Made by a program: the position numbers and the translations under genes. Shown piece by piece: positions 49,982-58,968 of a stretch of DNA of 64,000 nt; position 1 is the first letter of the stretch; every line of letters starts with the position of its first letter. The stretch comes from Candidatus Blautia stercorigallinarum (GTDB lineage: Bacteria; Bacillota; Clostridia; Lachnospirales; Lachnospiraceae). Under the pieces are notes generated by a model. The model saw only the letters and a program-made list of their open reading frames with translations, was not told where the DNA came from and made no database searches. The stretch is from contig DXIQ01000003.1 of NCBI GenBank assembly GCA_019112785.1, positions 55,970-119,969 of the forward strand, written 5' to 3'.

Positions 49982-50917
49982 ATGGAAAATAACAGGATCG
50001 AAAATAAATTCTGTGCTTGTCTGGGCAGTGATAATGTATACAGAAATGAGCCTATGAAAAAGCACACTACCTTTCGTATTGGAGGGCCGGCAGATTATTA
50101 CCTCTGCCCTCACAGTGCAAAGGAGATACAGAAAGTGGTGGAAATCTGCAAAGAAGAGAAGCTTCCCTATTTCATTCTGGGAAACGGCAGCAATCTACTG
50201 GTCAGCGATAAGGGATACCGCGGGGCAGTGATCCAGCTTTGGAAAAATGTCAGCGATATCCAGGTGGAGGGCTGTCTGATACAGGCAAAGGCCGGAGCAA
50301 GCCTGGCTAAGATCGCAGCCCAGGCTCTGGAGGCAGGGCTTACCGGTATGGAATTTGCAGCAGGAATTCCCGGAACTCTGGGAGGGGCAGTAGTGATGAA
50401 CGCAGGAGCCTATGGAGGAGAAATGAAAGATATCCTCAAAGAGGCGCTGGTGATGGATGGAGAGGGCAGGATTTTCACCCTGACAAAAGAAGAACTGAAG
50501 CTGGGATACCGGACCAGTATCGTGAAAGAAAAAGGATATATTGTCCTGGCAGCAGTTCTGGAACTTCAGCCGGGAGACCGGGAAGAGATAAGGAAACTTA
50601 TGGAGGATCTGAAACAGAGGCGTGGGGAAAAACAGCCTTTGGATATGCCCAGTGCCGGCAGCACCTTTAAACGTCCGGAGGGATATTTCGCCGGGAAGCT
50701 GATCATGGATGCAGGGCTTAGGGGCTTTTCTGTGGGAGGAGCCCAGGTCTCTGAAAAACACTGTGGATTTGTGGTGAATACCGGAGGGGCTTCGGCCAGT
50801 GATGTCCTGGCCCTGATCCGTGAGGTACAGAAGAGAGTCCGGGAAAAATTCGGCGTGGAACTGGAGACCGAAGTGAAATTTCTGGGAGAATTTGAGGAGG
50901 AACTATGCGGTTTGTAA
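49982..50917 (+). CDS. murB: UDP-N-acetylenolpyruvoylglucosamine reductase
   Basis: A 311-residue flavoenzyme that reduces enolpyruvyl-UDP-GlcNAc to UDP-MurNAc in peptidoglycan synthesis. Seen: TTFRIGGPADYY, FILGNGSNLLVSDKG (FAD loop, about 63-77), GIPGTLGGAVVMNAGAYG, and the catalytic Ser in PSAGSTFKRP, with a late Glu. The length and motif fit the type II (Gram-positive) form. It overlaps rapZ by 13 bases, so the two are translationally coupled. Confidence 0.97.
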   Translation: MENNRIENKFCACLGSDNVYRNEPMKKHTTFRIGGPADYYLCPHSAKEIQKVVEICKEEKLPYFILGNGSNLLVSDKGYRGAVIQLWKNVSDIQVEGCLIQAKAGASLAKIAAQALEAGLTGMEFAAGIPGTLGGAVVMNAGAYGGEMKDILKEALVMDGEGRIFTLTKEELKLGYRTSIVKEKGYIVLAAVLELQPGDREEIRKLMEDLKQRRGEKQPLDMPSAGSTFKRPEGYFAGKLIMDAGLRGFSVGGAQVSEKHCGFVVNTGGASASDVLALIREVQKRVREKFGVELETEVKFLGEFEEELCGL

Positions 50918-51774
50918 TTGTTACGGGAATGTCGGGAGCAGGAAAAAGTACTGCACTGAAAATGCTGGAAGATATGGAATATTTCTGCGTGGATAATCTG
51001 CCGGTGCCCCTGATCGAAAAATTTATACAGCTTATCCGGGATAGCGGTCCCGGAGAGATCGAAAGGGTAGCCGTAGGGATCGATGTAAGAAGTGGAAAAT
51101 CTTTAGATGAACTGGAATCTGTCCTGGAGAAGATCAAATATCCGGGAACAAAGGTGGAGATCCTGTTCCTGGACGCAGAGGATGAGGCTTTAGTAAAGAG
51201 ATATAAAGAAACCAGGAGGAGCCATCCTCTGGCAGGCAGCGGCCGGGTAGATGAAGGGATCAAAAAAGAGAGGGAACGGCTGAAGGATCTGAAACATTAT
51301 GCGGATTATATCCTGGATACCAGTAAGCTTCTTACCAGGGAACTTCGGGAAGAACTGGAAAAAATCTTTGTGGAAAACGTAAAATTCCGGAATCTCATGG
51401 TCACAGTACTGTCTTTCGGATTCAAATACGGGATACCCCAGGATGCGGATCTGGTCTTTGATGTGCGTTTCCTGCCCAATCCATACTACATAGAACAGCT
51501 GAGACCTTTAAGCGGTAATGATCAGCCGGTAAGGGATTATGTTATGGGCTTTGATCTTGCTCATGAGTTTTCTGATAAGCTGGAGGATATGATCCGGTTC
51601 CTGATCCCCAATTATATTGCGGAGGGAAAGACCCAGCTGGTCATCGGAGTAGGCTGCACCGGAGGCAAGCACCGTTCGGTGACTCTTGCCAATGAGCTTT
51701 ACCGCCGTCTTGACAAAAGTGAAGAATATGGCCTCCGTATAGAACATAGAGATATAGAAAAGGATGGAAAGTAA
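50905..51774 (+). CDS. rapZ: RNase adapter protein RapZ
   Basis: A 289-residue P-loop protein. The Walker A motif is GMSGAGKST (8-16), the Walker B-like IDVRSG, and the C-terminal domain has VGCTGGKHRSV, which binds small molecules or RNA in the family. In enterobacteria RapZ controls glucosamine-6-phosphate synthase via small RNAs; in Firmicutes the partner is less clear. It stands after murB and before whiA (one-base overlap), the usual rapZ-whiA-crh order. Confidence 0.96.
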   Translation: MRFVIVTGMSGAGKSTALKMLEDMEYFCVDNLPVPLIEKFIQLIRDSGPGEIERVAVGIDVRSGKSLDELESVLEKIKYPGTKVEILFLDAEDEALVKRYKETRRSHPLAGSGRVDEGIKKERERLKDLKHYADYILDTSKLLTRELREELEKIFVENVKFRNLMVTVLSFGFKYGIPQDADLVFDVRFLPNPYYIEQLRPLSGNDQPVRDYVMGFDLAHEFSDKLEDMIRFLIPNYIAEGKTQLVIGVGCTGGKHRSVTLANELYRRLDKSEEYGLRIEHRDIEKDGK

Positions 51775-52799
51775 TGTCTTTCTCCGGAGATGTAAAAGAA
51801 GAACTGCTGAAAAAAATCGACAGTGCCAGACACTGCAGGATCGCTGAACTGGCGGCTATGGTAGCCTTCAACGGAGAAATCCGAAAAAACAGCCAGAATG
51901 AGATCGATCTGAGAGTATCCGCGGAAAATCCGGGGATTATAAGAAAATACTTTACATTACTGGAAAAAACGTTTAAAATAAATGGCGAAGTTTCTATTGA
52001 TGAAAGAATAGTCAAAAAAAACAACCGATTTACGATTGACGTAGGAAATCAGGAACTCACAGTGAACATCCTGCAGGCGGTAAAGATCCTTTCCCCGGAC
52101 AGGGCAGTTACATCTGTAGAGGGCCTGGTCAGTCAAATGGTGATTCAGAAGAATTGCTGTAAGAGGGCCTTCCTGCGGGGTGCTTTCTTATGCGCCGGTT
52201 CCATCAGCGATCCCACCAAGTTTTATCACTTTGAGATCGTATGTACCAGCCAGGAGAAAGCCCGGCAGCTGCAGGAACTGATACAGTCTTTTGAAATTGA
52301 TGCCAAGATTGTGAAACGCAAAAAGTATGATGTTGTTTATGTAAAGGAAGGCGCACAAATCGTAGAACTTTTAGGCCTTATGGGAGCAGGTGTTTCTTTG
52401 ATGAATCTGGAAAATGTCAGGATCCTCAAAGGGATGCGGAATACTGTGAACAGAAAGGTGAACTGCGAAACGGCAAATATCAACAAGACTGTAAATGCTG
52501 CGGTAAAGCAGATGGAGGATATTGCGTATATCCGGGATACCATAGGGCTCCACAGACTTCCTGAAAATCTGGAGGAGACGGCAATGGTCCGGTTGGAATA
52601 TCCACAGGCATCCCTGAAAGAACTGGGAGCGCTCCTGACAGTGCCTATTGGCAAATCAGGAATCAATCACAGACTCCGGAAGATCAGTACCATAGCAGAA
52701 CAGCTCAGAGAAAGCCACGATGTGGGAAACATGGATATGAGGGCCCACGCTGCGTCCCCAGCCGGGAGCGCAGACAGGAATAAGGAGGAACAAGTATGA
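51774..52799 (+). CDS. whiA: DNA-binding protein WhiA
   Basis: A 341-residue protein. The N-terminal part carries the degenerate homing-endonuclease fold (FLRGAFLCAGSISDPTKFYH, about 137-156), and the C-terminal part a helix-turn-helix (ASLKELGALLTVPIGKSGIN, HRLRKI). WhiA affects cell division and chromosome segregation in Firmicutes. The last 20 or so residues (DMRAHAASPAGSADRNKEEQ) are a polar extension. The start overlaps the rapZ stop, and its end overlaps the crh start by four bases. Confidence 0.97.
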   Translation: MSFSGDVKEELLKKIDSARHCRIAELAAMVAFNGEIRKNSQNEIDLRVSAENPGIIRKYFTLLEKTFKINGEVSIDERIVKKNNRFTIDVGNQELTVNILQAVKILSPDRAVTSVEGLVSQMVIQKNCCKRAFLRGAFLCAGSISDPTKFYHFEIVCTSQEKARQLQELIQSFEIDAKIVKRKKYDVVYVKEGAQIVELLGLMGAGVSLMNLENVRILKGMRNTVNRKVNCETANINKTVNAAVKQMEDIAYIRDTIGLHRLPENLEETAMVRLEYPQASLKELGALLTVPIGKSGINHRLRKISTIAEQLRESHDVGNMDMRAHAASPAGSADRNKEEQV

Positions 52800-53059
52800 T
52801 TAGGAAACCGATAACGATTGGGATTTCAAACGGACTGGAAGCAAGGCCTGTCGCATTGCTCGTTCAGATCGCCAGCCAGTATGCAAGCAGTATTTATCTG
52901 GAAAATGGAGAAAAGCGGGTAAACGCAAAAAGCATTATGGGTATGATGAGCCTTGGGCTGGATGCCGGAGAAAAGGTGACGGTGTCTGTAGAAGGGGCAG
53001 ATGAAGAAGAGGCCATGAAGGGTATTGAAGAGTACCTGAGTAAAAAGTCTCAGAAATAA
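52796..53059 (+). CDS. crh: Crh-like HPr family protein (His15 replaced by Glu)
   Basis: An 87-residue HPr-fold protein. The phosphocarrier site of HPr, G-L-H-A-R-P, reads GLEARP, with Glu at position 15. Ser46 is kept (NAKSIMGMMSLG). Without His15 it cannot pass phosphate in the PTS, but it can be phosphorylated on Ser46 by HPr kinase and act with CcpA, as Crh of Bacillus does (which has Gln15). The place after whiA is also that of crh. The symbol is given by motif and position; direct relation to Bacillus Crh is likely but not proven. Confidence 0.8.
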   Translation: MIRKPITIGISNGLEARPVALLVQIASQYASSIYLENGEKRVNAKSIMGMMSLGLDAGEKVTVSVEGADEEEAMKGIEEYLSKKSQK

Positions 53060-53100
53060 TGGTGGAATGTCTTACTTGAACTGAAGATTTAAATACTGTT

Positions 53101-53164
53101 CCGGCAGCTGGGAAAGATGGAAAACCTATGTTGTATTCCATTTATCCCGGCTGCCGGATTTTGT
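53101..53164 (+). terminator. terminator after crh
   Basis: CCGGCAGCTGGG (53101-53112) pairs with CCCGGCTGCCGG (53146-53157), one mismatch, and an inner AGATGGAA/TTCCATTT pair extends the stem; ATTTTGTT follows. Confidence 0.75.
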
Positions 53165-53237
53165 TCCCCCAAGGGTCTGATACCCCGATGCTTGCATTGA
53201 GGTCTTTGACTTTGCGTGGAAAGAACAGAAAGTTAGA

Positions 53238-53272
53238 AATAGAAAACAGCTCTGCTGTTTAAAGCAGAGCTG
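53238..53272 (-). terminator. Rho-independent terminator overlapping the GNAT stop
   Basis: CAGCTCTGC (53247-53255) and GCAGAGCTG (53264-53272) form a perfect 9-bp stem; on the minus strand TTTTCTATTTC follows. The stem's first arm on the minus strand holds the last codons of the acetyltransferase. Confidence 0.85.
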
Positions 53273-54056
53273 TGGGATCTTCGGCAGGGTGGTTTTCCCA
53301 TTTTTTTACATGATACTGCTGCCGGAACCAGTAGGTATAGAAATCTTCAAAGCCCAGAGAGCGGTAAAGGTTTTTGGCAGTTTTATTTCCCTGGACCACC
53401 TGAAGGTAAGCAGAAGAGGCGCCTTGCTGCGCCGCCGCGTTTAAAAGAGCCTGGCAGATGGAACGTCCCATATGTAAACCCCGATATTTTTCTGATACAT
53501 GGATAGCATAAAGGCCTACGTAATCCCGGTCTAAGATTCCGAGACCGGTGCCCACAATCTGGTCTTTGTCTAAAACGGAAGCTGCGATAATATCTTTTGG
53601 AATCGCCGCATACATAGAAGGAACGATCCTCCGGTGTATCTGATTTACAGTCCCTTTCATAGTAAAAAGCGCCTCCAGCCACTGGGGAGTGATACTCGGA
53701 CATAGTTCTACTTTCCAGGGGATTTCTCCGGGAAGTGGACCTCGCAGCTCCATAGTCATGACTTCGGTGACATGGGCGATATGATACCCTCTTTCTGTGA
53801 GCTTCTGGTCAAAAGAGCTGTTGATCAGAGGCGTGATCTTGTAGATGGCAGGAGTGCCCCATTTTTCATAGATCTCTTCACAGTAATCCAGTTTGTCCTG
53901 GAGAGGGATGGAAGAAGGGCCGATCTGCTCAATGCAGTTTGTTCGATGGGTATAAAAATAAGAAAAACGGAGGATCCAGCCGTCATAAATCTGCATTTGA
54001 TGAGAAGGCCATGCATTCAGCGACAGGTCTTCAATAGTTTTGATCTTACTTTTCAA
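53259..54056 (-). CDS. GNAT family N-acetyltransferase (two-lobed)
   Basis: A 265-residue protein. The C-terminal half has the GNAT acetyl-CoA site: GLYAIHVSEKYRGLHMGRSI (about 181-200), with R-G-L-H-M-G as the pyrophosphate loop, then ALLNAAAQQGASSAYLQV and NLYRSLGFEDFYTYW. The N-terminal half (LSLNAWPSHQMQIYDGWILR) is typical of a longer GNAT subfamily. The start is probably TTG 54056 behind AAAGGCGG; an ATG at 54119 is in frame but lies at the promoter. The substrate is unknown. Promoter: TTGCTT-17-TATAAT read on the minus strand (forward 54091-54119). Confidence 0.85.
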   Translation of the reverse strand: MKSKIKTIEDLSLNAWPSHQMQIYDGWILRFSYFYTHRTNCIEQIGPSSIPLQDKLDYCEEIYEKWGTPAIYKITPLINSSFDQKLTERGYHIAHVTEVMTMELRGPLPGEIPWKVELCPSITPQWLEALFTMKGTVNQIHRRIVPSMYAAIPKDIIAASVLDKDQIVGTGLGILDRDYVGLYAIHVSEKYRGLHMGRSICQALLNAAAQQGASSAYLQVVQGNKTAKNLYRSLGFEDFYTYWFRQQYHVKKWENHPAEDPTALL

Positions 54057-54090
54057 AACAGGTTCCGCCTTTCGTTCAGAATTAATGCTA

Positions 54091-54119
54091 ATTATATAAG
54101 ATAAGCCGGGAAGAAGCAA
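54091..54119 (-). promoter_or_regulatory. sigma-A promoter of the GNAT gene
   Basis: On the minus strand TTGCTT (forward 54114-54119), 17 bases, TATAAT (forward 54091-54096). It supports a start downstream of the ATG at 54119. Confidence 0.65.
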
Positions 54120-54127
54120 GCCCTGCC

Positions 54128-54156
54128 TTGCAATCGGCGGAAAGTTGTAGTAGAAT
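54128..54156 (+). promoter_or_regulatory. sigma-A promoter of the M18 aminopeptidase gene
   Basis: TTGCAA (54128-54133), 17 bases, TAGAAT (54151-54156), 40 bases before the ATG at 54196. It is back-to-back with the promoter of the divergent GNAT gene. Confidence 0.6.
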
Positions 54157-54195
54157 CGAAATAGTTATGAAAAAAGAAACAGGAGGCAGATAAGC

Positions 54196-55575
54196 ATGAA
54201 GACAGAAAATGCATGGAAAAAATACACAGATAAAAAAGAAGTTTTTGATTTCTGTGGAGCATATAAAGATTTTATGAGCTGCTGCAAAACAGAGAGAGAA
54301 TGTGTTTCCCAGATGATCAAAATGGCGGAAAAAGCAGGCTACAGAAATCTGGAGGAAATTACTTCCCAGGGGATCGCGCTGAAGCCGGGAGACAAAGTAT
54401 ATGCAAATAACATGGGGAAAACCCTGGCAATGTATATCATTGGCGAAGAACCTATGGAAAAAGGTATGAGGATCCTTGGCGCCCATGTGGATTCCCCCAG
54501 ACTGGATCTGAAGCAGAATCCCTTATATGAGGATACAGAACTGGCCCTTTTAGATACTCATTACTACGGCGGCGTAAAGAAATATCAGTGGGTGACTCTT
54601 CCCATGGCTCTTCACGGTGTTGTGGCAAAGAAAGACGGAGAAGTTGTCCCGGTGGTCATCGGAGAGAAAGAGGATGACCCGGTGGTAGGGATTTCAGATC
54701 TTCTTATCCATCTTTCCGGAAAACAGATGCAGAAAAATGCAGCGGAAGTGGTAGAAGGGGAGAACCTGGATGTGCTGGTAGGAAGTATTCCTTTAGAATC
54801 TGAAGAAGAAGAGAAAGAGCCGGTAAAGGCCCAGATCCTGAAAATGCTTGAGGAAAAATATGGAATCCAGGAAGAGGATTTCCTTTCTGCAGAACTGGAA
54901 GTAGTTCCGGCAGGGCCTGCAAAAGATTATGGACTGGACAGAAGTATGATCATGGCCTACGGACATGATGACCGCGTATGCGCATATCCTTCCTTTATGG
55001 CTATGCTGGCCCAGGATAAAGTGAAATTTACCTCAGTTTGCCTTTTAGTAGATAAAGAAGAGATCGGAAGTGTGGGAGCTACCGGCATGCAGTCAAGATT
55101 CTTTGAAAATACAACTGCAGAGGTTATGAACGCCGCAGGACAGTACAGCGAACTGCTTCTGAGAAGAGCGTTAAAGAATTCCATGATGTTATCCTCTGAT
55201 GTCAGCGCTGCCTTTGATCCCAACTATCCGGATGTTATGGAGAAAAAGAACGCGGCATATCTGGGACATGGTATTACTTTCAACAAATACACAGGTTCCC
55301 GGGGAAAGAGCGGTTCTAATGACGCTAATCCGGAATACATAGCAAAGCTTCGTAAAGTTATGGAAGAGAATCATGTGGCTTATCAGACCGCGGAGTTGGG
55401 CAAGGTAGACCAGGGAGGCGGCGGCACGATCGCCTATATCCTGGCAAATTATAATATGGAAGTTATTGACTGCGGAGTGGCTGTCCTGAACATGCATTCA
55501 CCCTGGGAGATTGCCAGTAAAGTAGATATTTACGAAGCATACAGAGGATACTGCGCATTCCTGAGAGACATGTAG
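54196..55575 (+). CDS. M18 family aminopeptidase
   Basis: A 459-residue cytosolic zinc peptidase. The metal ligands are visible: H97 and the catalytic D99 in GAHVDSPRLDLK, Asp in YGHDDRVCAY, the Glu pair in VDKEEIGSVGATG, Asp in LSSDVSAAFDP, and His in VLNMHSPWE near the end. Length and motifs fit bacterial aminopeptidase I (ApeA-type), which removes N-terminal, often acidic or neutral, residues from peptides. AGGAGG lies upstream of the start. It stands alone, with its own promoter. Confidence 0.95.
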   Translation: MKTENAWKKYTDKKEVFDFCGAYKDFMSCCKTERECVSQMIKMAEKAGYRNLEEITSQGIALKPGDKVYANNMGKTLAMYIIGEEPMEKGMRILGAHVDSPRLDLKQNPLYEDTELALLDTHYYGGVKKYQWVTLPMALHGVVAKKDGEVVPVVIGEKEDDPVVGISDLLIHLSGKQMQKNAAEVVEGENLDVLVGSIPLESEEEEKEPVKAQILKMLEEKYGIQEEDFLSAELEVVPAGPAKDYGLDRSMIMAYGHDDRVCAYPSFMAMLAQDKVKFTSVCLLVDKEEIGSVGATGMQSRFFENTTAEVMNAAGQYSELLLRRALKNSMMLSSDVSAAFDPNYPDVMEKKNAAYLGHGITFNKYTGSRGKSGSNDANPEYIAKLRKVMEENHVAYQTAELGKVDQGGGGTIAYILANYNMEVIDCGVAVLNMHSPWEIASKVDIYEAYRGYCAFLRDM

Positions 55576-55692
55576 GCGCAGGAGCAGAACTGAAAATTCG
55601 TAACGATTCACTCTATACATCCCGGCTGAAAAATGATAAGATAAAACAAAATCCAAATATAACGGCCAGGCTGTAAAGTAAGGAGTATAAAT

Positions 55693-56886
55693 ATGTCAAA
55701 ATTTTTGAAGATCATTGTAAATCTGGTGGTGATCGCTGCGATTGCAGTGGCGGCCGCACTGCTGGTACCTCCTTTTGTAGGAGTAGATACGGTCATGAAT
55801 GATAATACGGAGACTGAGACAAACCTTCCGATAGGATCTGTGGCTTACGGACGAAGCACAGATGTAGATGATCTGGAGGTCGGAGACCGTATAATCTACA
55901 GCGAAGGATCCAGCGACTATATCTATGAGATTACGGATATGGATGCCAGCGCAGGGGTTTATAAGGTGAGCGACCCTTATAATAATAACAGCGACACTCA
56001 GAACATTACCATACAGAAGTCTATTCCAAAAGTGGCGGTGGTAATTCCTTTTATCGGATACGGAGCAATTGCTCTTCAGAGCACAGAAGGTCTGATCATC
56101 GTAGGTCTGGGAATCGTTTTCCTGATCATTCTGTTTATCCTTTCAGAAATCTGGAGAAAAGACAAATACGAGGAAGATGAAGAAGATGAGGAAGAAGAGT
56201 CTGAAGAAGACTCTCAGGAAGATGAAGAAGATGAAGAAGATGAGGAGGAGGAAGTCCTCTCCCGCAGAGAACGCAGACGGTTGAAAAAGGAAGAAAAACG
56301 CCGCAGAAAACTGGCAGAGAAAGAGTCCCGGGAAGAAGAGGAAGGCGAGGAAGAAGAGACGGAAGAGGAACTTCCTGAAATTCAGGATCGTGAGGATGCT
56401 GATCCTGCGGAACAGTCTATGTCAGGAGAAGATCTTGATAAGGCAGTAGCGGAGGCTATGTCTTCTGTAGCCGCCGGTGTTTCCCAGATCAGTGAACCGG
56501 AACAGGTGCCGGATGCTACTATCGTCATGCCGGATCTTGGCAAGATAGATCAGGAGAATATCCCGGATGAAATTCAGGAGAGTCCGGAAGAGAACAGCCA
56601 GGAAGAAAATGAAGAGATTTCTGAAGAAACAGAGTCTTCAGAAGTAACGGAAGAAGAAAAACCGGAGGAAGAGACGGAACCTGTTGAAAAAGAAGAGGAG
56701 CCTGAAGAAATTCCGGAGCCTGTGGAAACAGAAGAGGAAGAAAAGACTTATAATCCGGAATCTGTTCCCAACGCGCCTACAGTAGAAGAACTGCTGGCAA
56801 AAGCTCAGGCGGCAGGAGATGCGCCTGAAGTAAAAGAGGATAAAGACAATCAGGTAACACTGCTGGATTACTCAGATATTCTCTGA
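55693..56886 (+). CDS. signal-peptidase-fold membrane protein with acidic tail, probably inactive
   Basis: A 397-residue protein. Residues 6-28 form a membrane helix. Residues 40-120 have the layout of the SipW-type signal peptidase I domain (NLPIGSVAYGRS, DLEVGDRIIYSEG, YEITDMD, VSDPYNNN, VVIPFIGYG), with a second membrane helix at about 132-153. The catalytic S-M-x-P motif is not present (the site reads TNLPIGSVAY), so cleavage is unlikely. Residues 157-397 are a cytosolic, very Glu/Asp-rich tail with a basic patch (RRERRRLKKEEKRRRK). Function unknown; possibly a scaffold. Acidic repeats make homology searches unreliable. Confidence 0.65.
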   Translation: MSKFLKIIVNLVVIAAIAVAAALLVPPFVGVDTVMNDNTETETNLPIGSVAYGRSTDVDDLEVGDRIIYSEGSSDYIYEITDMDASAGVYKVSDPYNNNSDTQNITIQKSIPKVAVVIPFIGYGAIALQSTEGLIIVGLGIVFLIILFILSEIWRKDKYEEDEEDEEEESEEDSQEDEEDEEDEEEEVLSRRERRRLKKEEKRRRKLAEKESREEEEGEEEETEEELPEIQDREDADPAEQSMSGEDLDKAVAEAMSSVAAGVSQISEPEQVPDATIVMPDLGKIDQENIPDEIQESPEENSQEENEEISEETESSEVTEEEKPEEETEPVEKEEEPEEIPEPVETEEEEKTYNPESVPNAPTVEELLAKAQAAGDAPEVKEDKDNQVTLLDYSDIL

Positions 56887-56910
56887 TGGTATATATTATA
56901 TAGAAGGAAA

Positions 56911-56947
56911 AGCATTGGAAAAGAAACAGTTTCCAATGCTTTCTTTT
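56911..56947 (+). terminator. terminator after the signal-peptidase-fold gene
   Basis: AGCATTGGAA (56911-56920) and TTCCAATGCT (56931-56940) form a perfect 10-bp stem, then TTCTTTT. It isolates the ribosomal operon that follows. Confidence 0.85.
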
Positions 56948-56995
56948 ATGTATGGAAAAAAATACAAAAAAAATACAAAACAAGAGAAAAAAAGC

Positions 56996-57024
56996 TTGCA
57001 ATCTGGAAAAACTTCTATTATACT
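56996..57024 (+). promoter_or_regulatory. promoter of the S10 ribosomal protein operon
   Basis: TTGCAA (56996-57001), 17 bases, TATACT (57019-57024). A long A-rich tract (56957-56993, with AAATACAAAA repeated) lies directly upstream and could act as an UP element. Confidence 0.7.
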
Positions 57025-57030
57025 AACAAG

Positions 57031-57254
57031 TGCTGTGACATGATAGCTGTGAAGCGCGAGGTTGCTGCCTTTGTGGCAGGTTTTCCGTGGAGCGAATGTC
57101 AAGTTAGGAAACTGACGACAAGTCACTGTATAACATCAAAAGACTTACCACGAATAGGTGGGAGTGTGTGCAGCTTAGAGATGACACACACGGGAATGTG
57201 TACAGTCGCCGCTTGTCGTACTACTAAAAGTGCGAAAAGGAGGAGACTTTTTTT
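57031..57254 (+). promoter_or_regulatory. structured leader of the S10 operon, about 225 bases
   Basis: No gene lies between the promoter and rpsJ. Complementary words suggest a folded leader: CTGCC/GGCAG around TTTGT near 57065-57081, GTGAC near 57034 with GTCAC near 57121, and ACACAC with GTGTAC near 57182-57205. The leader ends in AAAAGGAGGAGAC and a T-run before the ATG. Leader-based autoregulation by L4 is known in enterobacteria; whether this one is regulated, and by what, cannot be read from the sequence. Confidence 0.5.
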
Positions 57255-57572
57255 ATGGCAAGTCAAGTAATGAGAATCACTTTAAAAGCTTACGACCATC
57301 AGTTAGTAGATGCGTCTGCAGGCAAAATTATCGAAACTGTTAAGAAGAACGGAGCTACTGTAAGCGGACCGGTTCCCCTTCCTACAAAGAAAGAGGTTGT
57401 AACAATCTTACGTGCGGTTCACAAATACAAAGATTCCAGAGAACAGTTCGAGCAGAGAACTCATAAAAGACTGATCGATATCATCGCACCTACACAGAAA
57501 ACAGTAGACGCTCTGGCAAGACTGGAGATGCCTGCAGGTGTGTACATTGATATCAAGATGAAACAGAAATAA
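57255..57572 (+). CDS. rpsJ: 30S ribosomal protein S10
   Basis: A 105-residue protein with the S10 core [38 protein letters not shown] and the C-terminal [12 protein letters not shown]10 assembles in the head of the small subunit and also takes part in antitermination with NusB. AAAGGAGGAG precedes the ATG, with a T-run between. It is the first gene of the S10 operon. Confidence 0.99.
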   Translation: MASQVMRITLKAYDHQLVDASAGKIIETVKKNGATVSGPVPLPTKKEVVTILRAVHKYKDSREQFEQRTHKRLIDIIAPTQKTVDALARLEMPAGVYIDIKMKQK

Positions 57573-57688
57573 TTCTGTTTAATGAAGAGATTATCCTTAC
57601 AAGGTTGATATAGAATGTATATCGACTGTTTGTCTAGGATGATTGCACAACACAGTGTAATCCGCTGTAGATTCACAGGAGGTAAAAA

Positions 57689-58318
57689 ATGAAGAAAGCA
57701 ATCTTAGCTACTAAAGTCGGAATGACTCAAATCTTCAACGAAGACGGAGTGTTAACTCCAGTAACTGTATTGCAGGCTGGCCCATGTGTGGTAACTCAGG
57801 TTAAGACCATGGACAACGACGGCTATGAAGCAGTACAGGTTGGCTTTGGCGACAAGAGAGAAAATCTTGTGAACAAGCCAATGAAAGGACACTTTGACAA
57901 AGCCGGAGTTTCCTGCAGAAGATATGTAAGAGAGTTAAAGCTGGAAGGCGATTACTCTTTAGGACAGGAAATCAAAGCTGACATCTTTGCAGCAGGGGAC
58001 AAGATCGATGCTACTGCTATCAGCAAAGGTAAAGGATTCCAGGGTGCCATCAAGAGACACGGACAGTCCAGAGGACCTATGGCTCACGGTTCTAAATATC
58101 ACCGTCACGCAGGTTCCAACGGCGCTTGTTCTGATCCTTCCAAGGTATTCAAAGGAAAAGGAATGCCAGGACAGATGGGGCACGTAAAAGTGACTGTACA
58201 GAACCTTGAGATCGTAAGAGTAGATGCTGAAAACAATCTGCTTCTGGTAAAAGGCGCTGTTCCAGGACCTAAGAAATCCTTAGTTACAGTTAAAGAAACA
58301 GTGAAAGCCGGCAAATAA
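57689..58318 (+). CDS. rplC: 50S ribosomal protein L3
   Basis: A 209-residue protein with the L3 features [19 protein letters not shown] at the start and the glutamine-containing loop [20 protein letters not shown] (about 130-149) that reaches towards the peptidyl transferase centre. CACAGGAGGTAAAAA precedes the ATG. A 116-base gap separates it from rpsJ; it holds no gene. Confidence 0.99.
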   Translation: MKKAILATKVGMTQIFNEDGVLTPVTVLQAGPCVVTQVKTMDNDGYEAVQVGFGDKRENLVNKPMKGHFDKAGVSCRRYVRELKLEGDYSLGQEIKADIFAAGDKIDATAISKGKGFQGAIKRHGQSRGPMAHGSKYHRHAGSNGACSDPSKVFKGKGMPGQMGHVKVTVQNLEIVRVDAENNLLLVKGAVPGPKKSLVTVKETVKAGK

Positions 58319-58347
58319 AGTTTTCGTTGGAAAGGAGGACCATAGAA

Positions 58348-58968
58348 ATGGCAAACGTATCTGTTTATAATATGGAAGGCAAAGAAGTTGGAACAATGGA
58401 ATTAAACGATGCGGTGTTCGGTGTAGAGATCAACGATCACTTAGTGCATTTAGCTGTTGTTCGCCAGCTTGCAAATAATCGTCAGGGTACACAGAAAGCA
58501 AAAACACGTTCTGAAGTATCCGGCGGCGGAAGAAAACCCTGGAGACAGAAAGGAACCGGTCATGCAAGACAGGGTTCAACAAGAGCTCCCCAGTGGACAG
58601 GCGGCGGTGTGGTATTCGCACCAACACCAAGAGATTATTCTCTGAAGATGAACAAGAAAGAAAGAAGAGCAGCTCTGAAATCTGTACTGACAAGCAAAGT
58701 ACAGGAAAACAAGCTGATCGTTCTGGAAGATCTGAAATTAGATGAAATCAAGACAAAGGCAATGCAGAACGTACTGAATAACCTGAATGTTTCTAAAGCA
58801 ATGGTTGTTCTGGCTGACAATGATCAGAACGTGGTAATGTCCGCAAGAAATATTCCGGACGTGATCACAGCATTACCAAGCACCATCAATGTATATGATA
58901 TGCTGAAATACAATACTCTGATCCTGACAAAGGCTTCTGCAGCAGCAATTGAGGAGGTATACGCATAA
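58348..58968 (+). CDS. rplD: 50S ribosomal protein L4
   Basis: A 206-residue protein with [20 protein letters not shown] (the exit-tunnel loop, about 48-67) and [20 protein letters not shown]. The start is ATG 58348 behind AAAGGAGG (an in-frame ATG at 58327 lies on the ribosome binding site). The stop overlaps rplW by one base. In other bacteria L4 represses its own operon. Confidence 0.99.
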   Translation: MANVSVYNMEGKEVGTMELNDAVFGVEINDHLVHLAVVRQLANNRQGTQKAKTRSEVSGGGRKPWRQKGTGHARQGSTRAPQWTGGGVVFAPTPRDYSLKMNKKERRAALKSVLTSKVQENKLIVLEDLKLDEIKTKAMQNVLNNLNVSKAMVVLADNDQNVVMSARNIPDVITALPSTINVYDMLKYNTLILTKASAAAIEEVYA

